In this document: one piece after another, positions 43,655 through 55,634 of the stretch
How positions within the stretch are numbered: position 1 is the stretch's first letter
How the letters are laid out: each line of letters begins with the position of its first letter
NCBI GenBank assembly: GCA_963556255.1
Contig: OY744615.1
Location: 5,159,123 to 5,223,122, forward strand
DNA length: 64,000 nt
Direction of reading: 5' to 3'
Source of the DNA: Allolobophora icterica
Taxonomy: Eukaryota; Annelida; Clitellata; Crassiclitellata; Lumbricidae
Program-made: the position numbers and the translations under genes
Notes under the pieces: generated by a model
What the model was told of the DNA's origin: nothing
The model's input: only the letters and a program-made list of their open reading frames with translations
The model's database searches: none

Positions 43655-44312
43655 TATAATCGTGACCTACGATGCATTCGGCCCATGCTGAACCTTAAAA
43701 TTGCCTCCACTCTTCCTCATCCTTGAATCCACCCAAATCAACTTATCCAAAACTCTCAACCTTCTTACATACGCCAGCTATTCACCATCCAACCGTTCGG
43801 CTCATCATCATCGCACTGTGCTTGCTATGGCGCCACTCAACAAGTGCTCAGCAGCGCCTTACATGATATTTTAGTAGTGACAGTTTTACAGGATTCGAAT
43901 TTAACTGTATATAGTGCAGCTATGAACAGCGCACATCTGTCCTACCACTCAACTTTACAGTTGCCCTCTAGCGAGTGCAACCCAGAACCACGCCTCTGGA
44001 ATGATCTCTTCCCTTCATTCCGCAGATAACAATCTTCATTCCAACCCATCCTCCATCTCAAGTTCCTCTGTCCCAGGGCTTTCCACTTTCTCACCTTTGC
44101 AAGTACTCTTACCCCGACTCATCTGGTCCTCCGCCTTCCAATTCTTCTTTCCCTAAACGACACCCGCCTTAACTCTGCCTCCTGTCTTGACCTGGCCCCC
44201 TACAAACTAGACTTGAACCTCCTTTGGACTACTCTCTGGTTTGACATAGCGCTTGTGAATAGGTTGGTGCTCTGCGCTTTGGCCTTCGAGTGGTGCTTTA
44301 GAAGTTTGGAGA
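43655..44312 (+). mobile_element. L2-type LINE 3' half with (ATTACG) tail, decayed
   Basis: Starts near DAFGPMLNLKIASTLPHP-like sequence. It continues with ECNPEPRLWNDLFPSF (43970-44020), then THLVLRLPILLSLNDTRLNS (44118-44175), LDLAPYKLDLNLLWTTLW and the 3' end GCGCTTTGGCCTTCGAGTGGTGCTTTAGAAGTTTGGAGATTA. Its ATTACG tail is split by the MITE at 44316 and continues at 44784. Confidence 0.75.
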
Positions 44313-44315
44313 TTA

Positions 44316-44783
44316 GGGGTCATCCATAAAGAATGTCCGCAATGAGGGGGAGGGGTCATCGAAATGCGGACAAATGCGGACAAGGGAGGGAGGGGTTATG
44401 ACCAGTGCAGACATCCGCATCTAAACTTTTAAATTTGATAGTTTTTGTAACCACCACCTTATTTCAACCTTCCCCGAAAAACGAAAATGTCAGTGAAGTG
44501 ATTGCCTAAAACCTCATGTATGGTATAACCTTTACTGCAACTTTAAAGAGGCTTTCATTACTGCACATCCTGTGATATGAAACCCGAACTGCCACTTAAA
44601 CGTGCACAGGAACTGTGGAATAATTGTAAAAATAATGATGACATTAAAAATTGGCTTAGACGTGCAGACCTTCGCAAAGGGGGAGGGAGGGAGGGTAAGG
44701 TCAAATGCGGACAGATGTGGACAAGGGGGAGGAAGGGGTCCAAAGTAGGTCATATATTGCGGACGTCCTTTATGGACGACCCC
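44316..44783 (+). mobile_element. PIF/Harbinger-like MITE, copy 1
   Basis: Ends GGGGTCATCCATAAAGAATG / ...GGACGTCCTTTATGGACGACCCC are flanked by the 3-bp duplication TTA (44313-44315, 44784-44786). The homologous LINE end at 8076-8090 has a single TTA with no insert, which confirms the duplication. Subterminal regions are rich in TGCGGACA/TGTCCGC repeats. 468 bp, non-coding. A 3-bp TTA duplication and G-rich termini fit PIF/Harbinger. Confidence 0.88.
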
Positions 44784-44889
44784 TTACGATTACGACACGT
44801 CCAGAACTCTGATTACAAACAACTTTGTCAGTCCGAACCAATTCAACCGATTTTGCGATGATACCGTGTTTGGTGTGTAAATTTGCTAT

Positions 44890-45351
44890 GGGGTCGTTCA
44901 TAAAGGACGTCCGCAAAATATGACCTACTTTGGACCCCTCCCTCCCCTCTTGTCCGCATTTGTCCGCATTGGACCTTACCCTCCCTCCCGCTTTGCGGAC
45001 GTCCGCATGCCTAAGCCAATTTCTAATGTCATCATCATTCTTTTTACAATTATTCCACAGTACCTGTGCACGTTTAAGTGACAGATCGGGTTTCATATCG
45101 CAGGATGTGCAGTAATAAAAGCCTCTTTAAGGTTGCAGTAAAGGTTATACCATGCATGAGGTTTTAGGCAATCACTTCACTGACATTTTTGTCTTTTGGG
45201 GAAGTTTGAAACAAGGTGGTGTTTAAAAAACTATCAAATTTAAAAGTTTCAATGCGGACATCCGCACTGGTCATAACCCCTTCCCTCCCTTGTCCGCATT
45301 TCGATGACCCCTCCCTCCCCCTCGTTGCGGACGTCCTTTATGGATGACCCC
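44890..45351 (-). mobile_element. PIF/Harbinger-like MITE, copy 2, inverted
   Basis: Flanked by TAT (44887-44889, 45352-45354). It is homologous to copy 1 along its length in opposite orientation (for example GGTTTCATATCGCAGGATGTGC here versus GCACATCCTGTGATATGAAACC in copy 1). The pair is 106 bp apart, so a transcript crossing both could form a hairpin of about 460 bp. Confidence 0.88.
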
Positions 45352-45475
45352 TATCTAGCTACCGTGGAAATCTTCCATACTTACATTACAATTGTGCACT
45401 TAGCAGCACTTTCATGGAGCAGGTACACAACTCCATGGAAAGTACAGGACGTTCTAGATGCCTATAGTGTTTGAC

Positions 45476-45478
<3 letters not shown>

Positions 45479-45530
<52 letters not shown>
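45479..45530. repeat. (AT)n microsatellite
   Basis: Uninterrupted TA dinucleotide array of about 48 bp. Confidence 0.97.
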
Positions 45531-46914
45531 TTTGGCCAACTCCTTGGTTACAATGATAAATGCATATGTGGTTTAGTTTTGGTTCAGCTTCTAAATTCTG
45601 TTATCTTAGTAATTCAAATCGTTTCGAAAACTACTTCTATGCAAACTTGTTTATGAAGATTTAAGTTACATTACAACACCATAACACTGCACATTTTATG
45701 TGAATTTTACAAAAACATTTAAGCATTAGCCAGTTGGGGAGCATGTGTACAATTCTGTAGATGAAATGGAACATTTTATCAAACAGAAATTATCTCTGGG
45801 GCAGTGTAAAAAAGAACTGATTTGATTTTTTTATACAATATATAATATGGCCAATTAGTTTGTAGCTGTACTGTGGGTACTGCACAGTATGGCCACATGT
45901 TAAATAGTGCATGTAATTATAAACTTTTAATTTTCAAAATATGTGCTAAAGAACCAAGAACTTTAAAAAGTTGAGGTAGGCTTTTCACTTTTCTATAAAA
46001 TGCTACTTTTGGATACAGTCCGAAACTGTGGCCTGTAATTTAGGCCGGCTTGTTGCATTTACTATTGCATGGTAGAGTTCCTTAGCAGGCTCAAAGTTCA
46101 GATAAGACAAAATGTTATTCTGGTATCCTGTCTTTCATCTTAACCGATTTGCACTGTAGACACAACTCCGGGTAAACATGATGGGCAAGGCAAGCCTCGT
46201 TATTAAAATACACGGGTGTAATGACAAGTGGCCTGTATCATATGCTGTAGAGTCCCTTATATCAACGTTGTTTATTTCTTTCAGCTGAATCATAAAACCC
46301 AACAACAGTGATTCCACCACTCTACAGCCTTTACTAAAAAGCAGCATTGCTTGACAAAAAAATTTCACACAGAGATTCAAACCAAAAAAACAATAATTAC
46401 TTATTTGTATTTGTGCAAAGTCAGTAAATTTGAATCTGACGTGCAAGACTCGTTAGTATGCACGGTAGAGTGGTTATTTAAGCAGCCTCAAACCCACTAA
46501 CACTGCATTACACCCAGTGTAAATTCTGACAAGTTCACCTCAAAGTGGCGCTTTATAAATTCACAACTACATATTATAAAACTACAGTGTGCTGCCAAAT
46601 GGACCACTATACCTATACCACTACATATGGTGGTCTGTTTCATAGAAAAAACATCAGGGTGTTTCATCATGACTGTCATACCAGCGAATCAGCAAATACA
46701 CTTAAAAACCATTGGAATGTAAGTACTACACAAACATTCCATTGTATACCTCATTTTGATTACCATGAAAAAGTAATTATGTTAATCTTGGTCAACTGTC
46801 TTTATACTGATTTAAAAACGTTCATGAATGTGCAAATGTTTCAAATTCACAAGCATAACAAAAACATGACAACAAAGTGATGAGTTGGAGAAACATATAT
46901 CTCCTTTTTAAAAG
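45531..46914. other. DNAJC8 downstream region
   Basis: Probable DNAJC8 3' UTR and intergenic sequence. A TTTATT (minus-strand AATAAA) lies near 46268. A short LINE-tail-like GTGGCGCTTTATAAATTC lies at 46544-46561. The 46090-46150 block is shared with 1380-1440. Confidence 0.4.
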
Positions 46915-47019
46915 CTAACGTTGTTCCATCTTAGGTTTTGGAGGTCGAAACACACCCTTTGCTTTTTTGCCAGTTTGCTTCCAGTCTCGCCAACTGTTCA
47001 CACGTTCAGATCGACCCTC
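46915..47019 (-). CDS. DNAJC8: DNAJC8 terminal exon
   Basis: Acceptor TTTTCAATGGCAG. It encodes EGRSERVNSWRDWKQTGKKA and KGVFRPPKPKMEQR, with stop TAG at 46917-46915. The end is highly characteristic of DNAJC8. Confidence 0.98.
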   Translation of the reverse strand, partial: EGRSERVNSWRDWKQTGKKAKGVFRPPKPKMEQR

Positions 47020-50000
47020 CTGCCATTGAAAATTTACCAACTTTACAATTTATCAGACAAAGATAAATTTAAATCAAACTTCAGTTAACAAAACACAACA
47101 TTCTTTGCATATTCATTCCACTTAAAAAACTGCAAAAAAATTATGGCCATGTGTACATGTGTCTGAATATCAACTGCAGTGCCTTTTAAGAACTTCCCAA
47201 ATGGTGTTATATTATGAAAAAAATACTACCCAGTAGCCATTGAACTAGCAGCATAGGGGTCTCTCAAACAACAAAATTTCATAAACAATTCACTTCATAT
47301 TCCATAGCTTAGCAGAATGCAAACAAGCGGAGTGAGTGTTTGCAGCCTATGAATTTCATCAGTTACATGAGCCACTTTAGAAGGTTCCTCACTCTTTGGA
47401 TTTAGTGCTGCATGGAGGATTTGTTGACAAAATTTGTAGATTTAAGAACTCAAATGTACTGTATTGAGTCTGCTTGCTCCTTGAAATTTGAACCACCACG
47501 AAGTGGTGCAGATTTAACCAAATATATACAAGTTAACAATTGCTTTATTCAAAACTATCAAAACTTTTAAAAGGAAGCTGGGATCAGCAAGGAAAAGTGC
47601 AAACGGTAGTGCAAGTCACCAATGCATCACTGTAAAGTGCCAAAAAAGTTCGATTTATCCTTAGTACATTGTAACTAACTTTTAGAACTATTGTATGAAG
47701 GAATGGTGAGAAGGGTCTTTGGAGAAGCATTTCCAGAAACTGAATTATCTACTGTTTCTCCTGAAGTTGCGCTCTATAAAGTTTTGATCGATCAAATGCC
47801 TGTTACATGCACACCTGCTTGCTCTAGAGATTTCCGGAAACTGAATTATCTACTAACTGTATAGGAGTTTCTCCTGAAGTTGTGCTCTATAAATTTGTGA
47901 TTACGATTACCTGGAATTTCACATGAAAGAGGTTATCACAACTTTTACAAGTGATTTACTGCACTCATTTACAATCTCCATCCTCAATGTTGTATGAACT
48001 TCAACTCTGAAATTCCATCAACTGATGAGATTTTGGGTTTCTTTCTGTGTACAAGAAAATTCTAGCAAAAGGCGTCCGATTATGCAAGCATAATTTGACA
48101 ACACTTGAATGTGGCTATTTTCTAGCATTTTGACATTTAGGCTACAATAAAGTACCTTTTAGAGGGTTCATATCATGGTTGTGGAATTGTCCTGATACAT
48201 ACATGCATACACACTTCACAAATAATTGCCTCTGCTGACTGAGTAATGAATGGAAATCTTTCAGTTAACTTTAGACGCATCAAGAAAAAAATTGTAACAA
48301 CAATTTTCATGTACATACTGTGCACAAAACATTACAGAATAAATCTCAAAGCAACACAAGCAGTTTTCACCTCGTATTTTTTATCCCATTCAGCTTTAAC
48401 TTTTTTGTTTTCTTCTTCCTCTGCTTCCTCCTGAGCCTTTCTCTTTCTGAAACAACATGAAAAATCAAAATTTACAAACTCTCTATCATAGTCTAACAAT
48501 ACCAACAGTCACCAGAGCACTGCAGAGCACTCTTCTGAACAATTTCATCACGAACCCTAGCAACACATTAAATGTGTGGTATGCACAGAGCTTTGTTAAA
48601 GTGCATAGGTTAGCAAAAAACATTTGCCACATTTTGCAGTTGTTGTTCACCTGCTTTTTGAAATAAAAGTTAAAGGGTAAAACTAATTAATTGCCTCTGG
48701 GAGAGGTAATGGATTAGCACGCTATCGCTGAGCTCCTTAACAATTTTTTTATGACAATTACGTCTTTACACAAAAATCCAAACAGTTTTGCGGAGCAACA
48801 TATACATCATACAACCTTGTCTGGCACATTAAGATGGCCTCTGCATCCCAAACATTTCCTAAATGCAACTGTGTTTTACCACTTGTCATTACAATGAACT
48901 TTCCCTGTGTCTAATATAATCTAATGACTTCTCTACTGCCATCATCATAATGTAAAAGGTTCATTTCAATTACTTCTATAATGCTGTCATCATAATCGAT
49001 GGTCATATGAAGTCAAGCTGTACTCAAGTAGTCAATTACAGAAGCCAAGTCAAAATCTGACAAGTTATAGAGTCACCGCCGAGTGTAAGCAAATTGGAAT
49101 AGTCAAGTTTTAAATTTAGCTCTAAATGAGACTACAGAACCGACAGGATGAAATAAAACAGGGCTTCTATAGCACCAATATCATAATCTCTAAGACACCA
49201 GCCAATAGTCGAAATTAAAAACTCATACTCTATTGAATAAGTCAGGTTGAAATCCAACAGATCTGGGAAACCTGAAGCAGGATATGGTGGGTATAATTTA
49301 GTGATGTAGCCCTCCTGATATGTTCGCACCATATGTCAGTTGCATTCGTTAAACTCGTGTGTATTCTCCTATTTTACTCTACCAAAAGGAACTCTGCATC
49401 CTAATTTCCAATGTCCCTACGAGGCTGCGGCTGCAATCATCAAAGTTCGCTGATGTATTCACGCCAGCAACAAAAACTAAAATGGGTGATTGGACCTTTT
49501 GGGTCACTGACCCACGTGCCTGGAACAGTCTTTCTGCGCATATTCAGGAAGCATCTGTGTTTAAAAAAACAGGTAAAACTGTACTTGCTACGAGCATTTG
49601 CTTTTGCGCTGTGTGTAAAGCGTTCTAGAACCTTGGATCATCCACTGAGAATGACCAGGAGGGTTTCTGGAGAGCAAGTGCTAGTTTGAAGGGTAAGCAC
49701 GGAACAGAGATAGGTTGACTGATTCGAGTGCACCGTCTTGTGAACTGTAAGACAGCTTTTAAACTAAATTTTGCTCACAGAGCAGCCAGTATAAATTTTA
49801 ATAGGTAACTTCTCGTCTTCTTTTACTTTCCTCAAGACTTATTTCTTTTCTCTTGGCCTTGCACACTGGGAGCGCCTCTGAACGGTTCACCCTACTAGAG
49901 GTGCTTTATAAATGTTTAAATACTATACAATACAATAGTGTAGTACATGTTGATACTTTGAGGTTTTGTTATGGCTTTTGCCAGAGCATTTTGAACCATT

Positions 50001-53000
50001 GGTATGTGAAGCTCTTTGAGCAATCCCAATGAGAAATGAGTTGCAGTTGTTGAAATGGCAACAAACCAGGGCAGTTGCAAGCGAGACTAAGACAGTTTGA
50101 AGCATATAACCTGATTCTACAAATATCCCAATTGTGAAAGTGTGCTGATGTTGGTGTTAAGATAAGCACAACTCACGAATATTTCAGGAATGGTCAACAC
50201 TCAATAAAACCAGCAATCAAATTTTTTGAGTTCTCTTAGGAATGAGGAGATGCTTGTTACTGGCCATCCATGAATGAACATCACCAAAAACAGGAGTTAT
50301 TGGAGAACTGAATCAGATGAAGAGCCACCAAATGAAAGAAACAGCAGGTTATCATCAGGATACAAATGGTATTCTAGAGAACTAACAGTGAGCTGAGTGG
50401 AGTAGTATATTGTGCAAACAGACGTAAGCCTGAATCTTGTGGAACCTCACAGTACAAGCCAGTTAGCATTAAAGTCAATTGATCAATATAGACTGATTGA
50501 GTATGAGGATGGCTGTAAGATGAAAACCCACTGAGAGCAAGACCAGAAAGGACAAACCCAGGGCATCAAAATCGGCAGAAAGATTCCCTTTGTCCACGAG
50601 GACAAAGGAAATCTTACGTGATTGTGAATGTAGTGCAGTTTCAGTGGAATGGTATTTAAAATAGGCACACTGAAAAGCGAGATACAGTTTATGTCATAAG
50701 AGATACAGTTTATGTCACAATCAGCCAATCGTCGAAATTAAGTGCGGTTAGAATAGTTGTGTGGGAAATAGGCCTCCGAGTATGAGACTTGGGTTGGAGC
50801 ACATGGCTCTGCTCCAACCCAGCTCTGCATCATCCGCTGCTTTTGCCATTTCTTGGGCCAGTAGGGGAAGTAAGCTGGTATGCCCCATCCTTTGCAACAG
50901 TTATTCCATTCTGACCCTATCCCTAGCCCCCCACAAAGCCCCACCATGCTGGATTGCAGGGTGGGGGTTTGTGGTACTTGGGTTTAAAAAGTTTATCACC
51001 AAGGCACTTTTGATTTACAAACTTACTAGTACTTCCATCTTTATTATTGTTATAACTGTTATTAGCGGTTCTTAGTAAATTTTTAGGTCACTTTCTTTAT
51101 ACAGAAACACTCTGTCTTGTTTTGAGATATTCCAGCTTGTGTGCAACACACTGCTTCAAAGTGAAGCCATAGTCACTAACCATGATCACTCAAGTTCCAA
51201 GACACGAGAAAGACACTTTACCGTTCGTGTGCATCTTTTGTTTCACGTTCCTGACGAAGTCTTTCTAAATCAGCGAACAGTTTGCACGTCTGGACGTATA
51301 CAGCATATTTGTACTAAAAGGACATTACCATGATAGTTACACAAAACACACTTGAAATTTCATTTCCTTTTTAATTCTTCAAACAAACAGTTCAAAAAGC
51401 AAAACTATTTAATAGCTTTCAGATAGTGTATTGTATGTATACATATTACATAATATAACAAGTAAAACCCATGTATTCCACATAAGCAGGATGCCAGTCT
51501 GTACTGAGAGTGAAAAATTTCAATTCCTCATCATACTTTTTTTTATAAAATTACCTTTCTAACAGTTAAATCATCAGGTTTGGCCTGTAAAAATGTATTT
51601 TCTGGCTAATTTTGTCGTCTTTTCATTGGTCAGATAAGTTTTAATTATCTAGTATATATATATATATATTCGTTTAATATCAATTCGAACTGACAAATCG
51701 CAGACGATTAAGTTCTTGTTATCATTCTATAAATCATTTTAAATTATTTATTGTTTGTCTTCCTTAATCTGCTGTTTGTTTTATGCCCATTGACTGGCCT
51801 GTTTTCTATTTCATCATTTAAATGGCACAGTTCAGTTCCAACCAAAATCTATTAATTTCATGGTCTCAAGTAAACATTAATTAATTATATGTTTGGCACC
51901 ATTTTATATGTCTGCATCCATGACTCGTCCATGAACTGAAGAACGGTTCCTTTGCTTACATAGGTCAAACTTTTTCCTTGCTGCACCCATTCTCTTCATC
52001 TTTTCAATTTCTGTGACACTGATTATTATGGCTGCCTCATTTTGCTACCTGCTTTCATATTGTTCATGTTTCTGCTCCTTGCCAAATCTGGAGTAGATAT
52101 GGCTAGATGCACAAAATCAACAGTTCTGGTGTTGGCCAATTAAAAATTTGTTCTCTTTTAAATTAAGCTCCTCTTATTTCTGGCAATAAGCATTATTTGC
52201 ATATGCTTACACTTAACGGGACCTGGCTCAAAGACTAGCGATAGATCAACTTTCCCTTCTGAGCCTTGGTGCAATGGTAAAGATGGAGACTCGTTTTTCT
52301 TTTCCAGCTGTATGCACCACTGTATAGGTTCATTTTACCTATTTCAATACCCAGGTCATTTGAAGTTCTGACCATTTCTGACAACAAGCAGCAGCATTGA
52401 AAGCATTTTTCATTCACCATCTTTTCCTTGGACACTGCCTGATTTCCTTCCCTTCTGCAATGAGGAACTTAAATATTTATGTGGATGTAGCTTATCATTA
52501 ATTACTCTTCAGCATTTCTTGATATGTTGAATGGCTTGATATAAAACCGCTTATCACATTTTCAAAACATGACAAAATCATACTCTGGAAGTCCTGACAA
52601 CTTGCCCTGACTGTAATCATTTCATTCTGTTACTCTCATTAACTCTCATCTTTCAGATCATTTTGCCATTGTCTCAAAGTTTCCACCTAAACTGTTACCT
52701 AATTGTTAAATTTTGTCCTTGAGGCACAATATCTTACCATCTCCTTTATGGTCATCTCCTGCAAAAACAGCAAATGAATTGCCTTGAATGAGTTGGCCTT
52801 GCAGTTCCAGTTTACTTTAAGTGAGCTCCTTGACAGCTGTACCATTTCAAAGTGTTCAATCTTTAAAACTGGGTGACTCACAAGTAGAGTTTGCTAATGC
52901 TGCTGGCAATTTCAGTGCAGTGTCGCTCATTACTTATGTAAATCAAATTGTTTGTCATTGCTAATCATTTTATTTTAGTAGATTGTTAACAAGTATAACA

Positions 53001-53660
53001 AGTCAAATTTAACTATACACGAGAATTCTGGGATATAGAGGAAGTTGCCTTTTATTTTATTCACAAAAGAGAAGGTTTAATCGAAGCCATAATATTATTA
53101 GTAGGGTGTCTTGTTCATGTTAATTTTCTGAGACATTTTGGCCTCCCCAAGTTGCAGGCCCCATGCGACCGCATGGTTCGCACTGAGCGTTGACCTTGCT
53201 GACACTGTTATTTTGCTATCAAAATCTGTCAAAACTCTTGGGGAGACTCTGGACAGTAATCTTACATTCCAGTCCCACATAACATGCATTCCATTTTTGC
53301 TGCCCCTTCGGAACGCAACCGACTATCAATGTTTGTCCGAAGTTCGAGCTCTTCCTCTTGCTTTAAGAAATGCCTCAAAATTAACAATTTCTCATTGACT
53401 TTCAAGAATTTGGATATCTTCACCTGGCTAACTGTGCCTCTGATTTGCATTGCTATGTGACCTTGTGCACATTAAAATGGTTATAATAATAATACTGAAC
53501 TTTATACTCTGCACTGCACACAGCTACACGAAAGATCACTGGCTTGACCCCATTTGACGAGGTTGCATGCACTTCTGGGACTGTCCGAAATTGGTTTATT
53601 GCCGAAAAGAGTCATCAAAGGAAATTGAAGGTTAATATAGGCACAGGTTTTGAGATGTAC

Positions 53661-53729
<69 letters not shown>

Positions 53730-55634
53730 GCCTTGTAAATGGCTGCCATACAGTTAAATTCGACTCCTGTAAAACTTGTTATCGTCTGTTGCTACTATAT
53801 CATGTAATCTTACTGCGCACTTGTCAGTTTGAATTAATAAATGAAGATATTATTATTATTATTAATAATCTTTATAATTTCAAACATGGGATGCAGGAAA
53901 GAGCCCTGTATGCTGTCACATGTGCCACTACGGTAGCCAAACTAATGTATGTGTCTCCGGCATGGTGGGGACTGTTGAGCTCTGCTGAACATGGTCGACT
54001 GGAGCGGTTCATTGGTCGGGTGGTGCGGACCGGGTTTCTCCCAGCTGATGCCCTTTCGGTTGACAATATGGCCGATGCAGCAGACAAACTGTTCAGGGCT
54101 ATTATATCCAACAGGCAGCATGTTTTGCGACCGCTGTGCATTGAGAGAGAGAGAGAGGACACGCAACACAGACTGCATCCATTTGCCCTTCCTATCAAAG
54201 ATAATAGGAACTTTCTGGCCCGGATGACATATAAAAACAGTAAATAGACAATGACACTTGCATGACGTTTTAAAAAAACGGCCATTAGCTACATAATCAG
54301 TACCCAAGTGACCTAACTGTACCTCATTGCGTTCTGAAAGTGAGAACTTTTTGAATAAACGAAGATATAATAATAATATAATAACTGACAGACGCAGTAA
54401 GATTACATTGAAACATGACAGTTATACAATCAAGGTCTTAATTAAACACACATTTTGGCAGCCATGCAAGGCGCCGCCCTAAAGGGGGATATGGGTATCG
54501 AACCACGTTCTATTGCTCTCCTGGCCATTACTCTATCCCCCATCCCCACAAGGCATGTTAAGTTTATTGACAACTATCTAACCTTACCTGCAATGCTACA
54601 GTACTTTTTACTCTGCCTGTTCAACTACTGTAAGTCCAGAGCCGCACATATTTCACTAGGTTACATGCTAACACAAATCGTGACTAAAATTCTCAATGAC
54701 ACTGCATTATATACATTACATAAATTAATGCTCTCAGAAGTTCTTACTTTTTCCAAATCATCTTCTGGGACATTCATCTGTTTTCCTTCTTTCTTAAACT
54801 GTTTTCTCTTCTGCTTAACCTGAAAATAAATAAACTTTATTATTTTATTATAAAATGCTATGACAAATTGTTACCAACACACAACTGGCTTCAACAAGCC
54901 TTTCATTTTCTAATCTACAGTGAAGACTCGTTTGCAATTTATGCATGAATCCGCTGATCATAATTGTAATCGTAAATTTATATAGCACCGCTTTAAAAGA
55001 AACTCCTCATAGGTGCACTGCTCCCGACCTGACAAGACCAAACCATAATTGAAAAGAATGGTTTTCAAATGCTTGCAGAAAAGGGGCAAAAAAGACCAAG
55101 AAGTTCATTTCAGAGGTTGCTAGGAAACCTATTCCAGAAAGTTGGACCGACTACAACGAAGCTTTAATGGAGCACTGTGGAAGTTTGAGCCATAGGGACA
55201 ACCAAATCGCCTTGCATGGCAGAACGAAGGAATCTACGACCTGGTATGGATGACACAGCACATAAAGCTCCCTAAGACAGACAGAATCGTGGGTGTTGCA
55301 CAAACAGGAAAAGGATAGATTGCCAGGGATTGGTGCAAACTGAATGTGCAAAGGCTTAGTCTAGTGGCACAAGATTGAAACAAGTGCAGAAAGACGTGCA
55401 ATCAACACCAACGGGGTGATACAGCTCATGGACAGACAGAGAAATATATACAAAATATAATAAACTGTTAGCAGTGGGAAGGTACCACGACAATATTTAA
55501 AGGTTTCAACAGATAAAAAATCGCAGTAGTTTTACTAACAACTTCATCCACTCTGCTTTTTGCTTCTGTGACAATATCTTGGCATCTTTTGTAGCCTTCT
55601 TCATTCTCTAAAGTCTTGTATGCTTTGTTCACAG
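46915..55634 (-). CDS. DNAJC8: DNAJC8 (SPF31) J-domain splicing-associated protein, five C-terminal exons
   Basis: DNAJC8 is a nuclear DnaJ-domain protein that copurifies with spliceosomes. Exons in transcript order: 55634-55540, 54819-54748, 51313-51222, 48446-48371, 47019-46915; 440 bases, with frame kept at every GT-AG junction. Landmarks: AVNKAYKTLENEEGYKRCQD (end of the J-domain region), VKQKRKQFKKEGKQ, VPEDDLEK, YAVYVQTCKLFADLERLRQE, ETKDAHER, RKRKAQEEAEEE, KAEWDKKYEEGRSERVNSWR and the C-terminus VFRPPKPKMEQR. The first exon starts inside a codon, so upstream exons must exist. The HPD-containing J-domain exons were not found between 55635 and 64000 and probably lie beyond the edge. The family is usually about 250 residues; 145 are present here. 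Confidence 0.95.
47020..48370 (-). other. DNAJC8 intron
   Basis: Two short LINE-tail-like segments, each GAAACTGAATTATCTACT...TTTCTCCTGAAGTTG(C/T)GCTCTATAAA, lie at 47738-47783 and 47833-47895, the second followed by GATTACGATTAC. Otherwise AT-rich. Confidence 0.45.
48371..48446 (-). CDS. DNAJC8: DNAJC8 exon
   Basis: Acceptor CATGTTGTTTCAG, donor GTGAAA. It encodes (R)KRKAQEEAEEEENKKVKAEW and DKKYE, a charged coiled-coil-like helix. Confidence 0.95.
48447..49349 (-). other. DNAJC8 intron
   Basis: No recognised element. Confidence 0.3.
49350..49936 (+). mobile_element. LINE C-terminal pieces with (ATACA)n tail
   Basis: Frame 49359-49628: VPTRLRLQSSKFADVFTPAT, KTKMGDWTFWVTDPRAWNSL and SAHIQEASVFKKTGKTVL (a CR1-like C-terminus). 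At 49795-49936 there is a separate 3' end, TTTAATAGGTAACTTCTCGTC...GGGAGCGCCTCTGAACGGTT...TTTATAAATGTTTAAATACTATACAATACAAT, nearly identical to 15283-15425. Two families abut here, in a DNAJC8 intron. Confidence 0.75.
49940..50740 (-). mobile_element. decayed LINE, minus strand
   Basis: Minus-strand frames include SLACNCPGLLPFQQLQLISH / ATALVCCHFNNCNSFLIGIA, a decayed form of the 'LDYCNSLL-GLP' block, and upstream FPLSSWTKGIFLPILMPWVC. Heavily mutated. Confidence 0.5.
51222..51313 (-). CDS. DNAJC8: DNAJC8 exon
   Basis: Acceptor GTCCTTTTAG, donor GTAAAG. It encodes YKYAVYVQTCKLFADLERLR and QERETKDAHE plus two bases of an arginine codon. Confidence 0.96.
51314..53660 (-). other. large DNAJC8 intron, mostly unassigned
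   Basis: AT-rich, with a short (TA)n at 51654-51668. A plus-strand stretch at 53200-53280 reads LSKSVKTLGETLDSNLTFQS, which matches the 'VR-LGV-LD--L-F--HI' block of LINE RTs, with NASKLTISH downstream. A small LINE fragment therefore lies at about 53150-53400. Nothing else was recognised. Confidence 0.5.
53664..53729. repeat. (AAT)n microsatellite
   Basis: Clean AAT array. The following block at 53730-53870 (GGCTGCCATACAGTTAAATTCGACTCCTGT) resembles 16815-16860. Confidence 0.95.
53888..54385 (+). mobile_element. CR1-type LINE C-terminal fragment
   Basis: Frame 53880-54247: MQERALYAVTCATTVAKLMY, VSPAWWGLLSSAEHGRLERF, IGRVVRTGFLPADALSVDNM, ADAADKLFRAIISNRQHVLR and PIKDNRNFLARMTYKN. It is the same protein block as the (TTAC)n family, but the tail is GAATAAACGAAGATATAATAATAAT, so it belongs to a sister family. 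A GA run (54145-54157) inserts ERERE in the frame. Confidence 0.85.
54385..54548 (-). mobile_element. tRNA-derived SINE, minus strand, copy 2
   Basis: Closely matches 30985-31150, including GACAGACGCAGTAAGATTACATTGAAACATGA, GGCAGCCATGCAAGGCGCCGCCCTA and the GGGGGATAGAGTAATGG head on the minus strand. Confidence 0.8.
54748..54819 (-). CDS. DNAJC8: DNAJC8 exon
   Basis: Acceptor TTTATTTTCAG, donor GTAAGA. It encodes VKQKRKQFKKEGKQMNVPED and DLEK, a basic stretch followed by an acidic motif. Confidence 0.95.
54955..55400 (-). mobile_element. probable L2-type LINE 3' end, minus strand
   Basis: The minus-strand 3' end has GCGGTGCTATATAAATTTACGATTACAATTA, a (ATTACG)-type tail like that at 7990-8090. 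The upstream frame (55351-55151) is short and decayed. It lies in the first recognised DNAJC8 intron. Confidence 0.5.
55540..55634 (-). CDS. DNAJC8: DNAJC8 exon (first recognised)
   Basis: Acceptor CTTTGTTGTTTAG and donor GTTAGT on the minus strand. It encodes (A)VNKAYKTLENEEGYKRCQD and IVTEAKSRVDEV. It corresponds to the 'AVDKAYKLL' helix after the HPD-containing part of the J domain. Confidence 0.93.

Noticed and set aside
54455..54823. 122-codon plus-strand frame overlapping a DNAJC8 exon
   Set aside because: Runs antisense across a SINE and the real exon 54748-54819; no domain.
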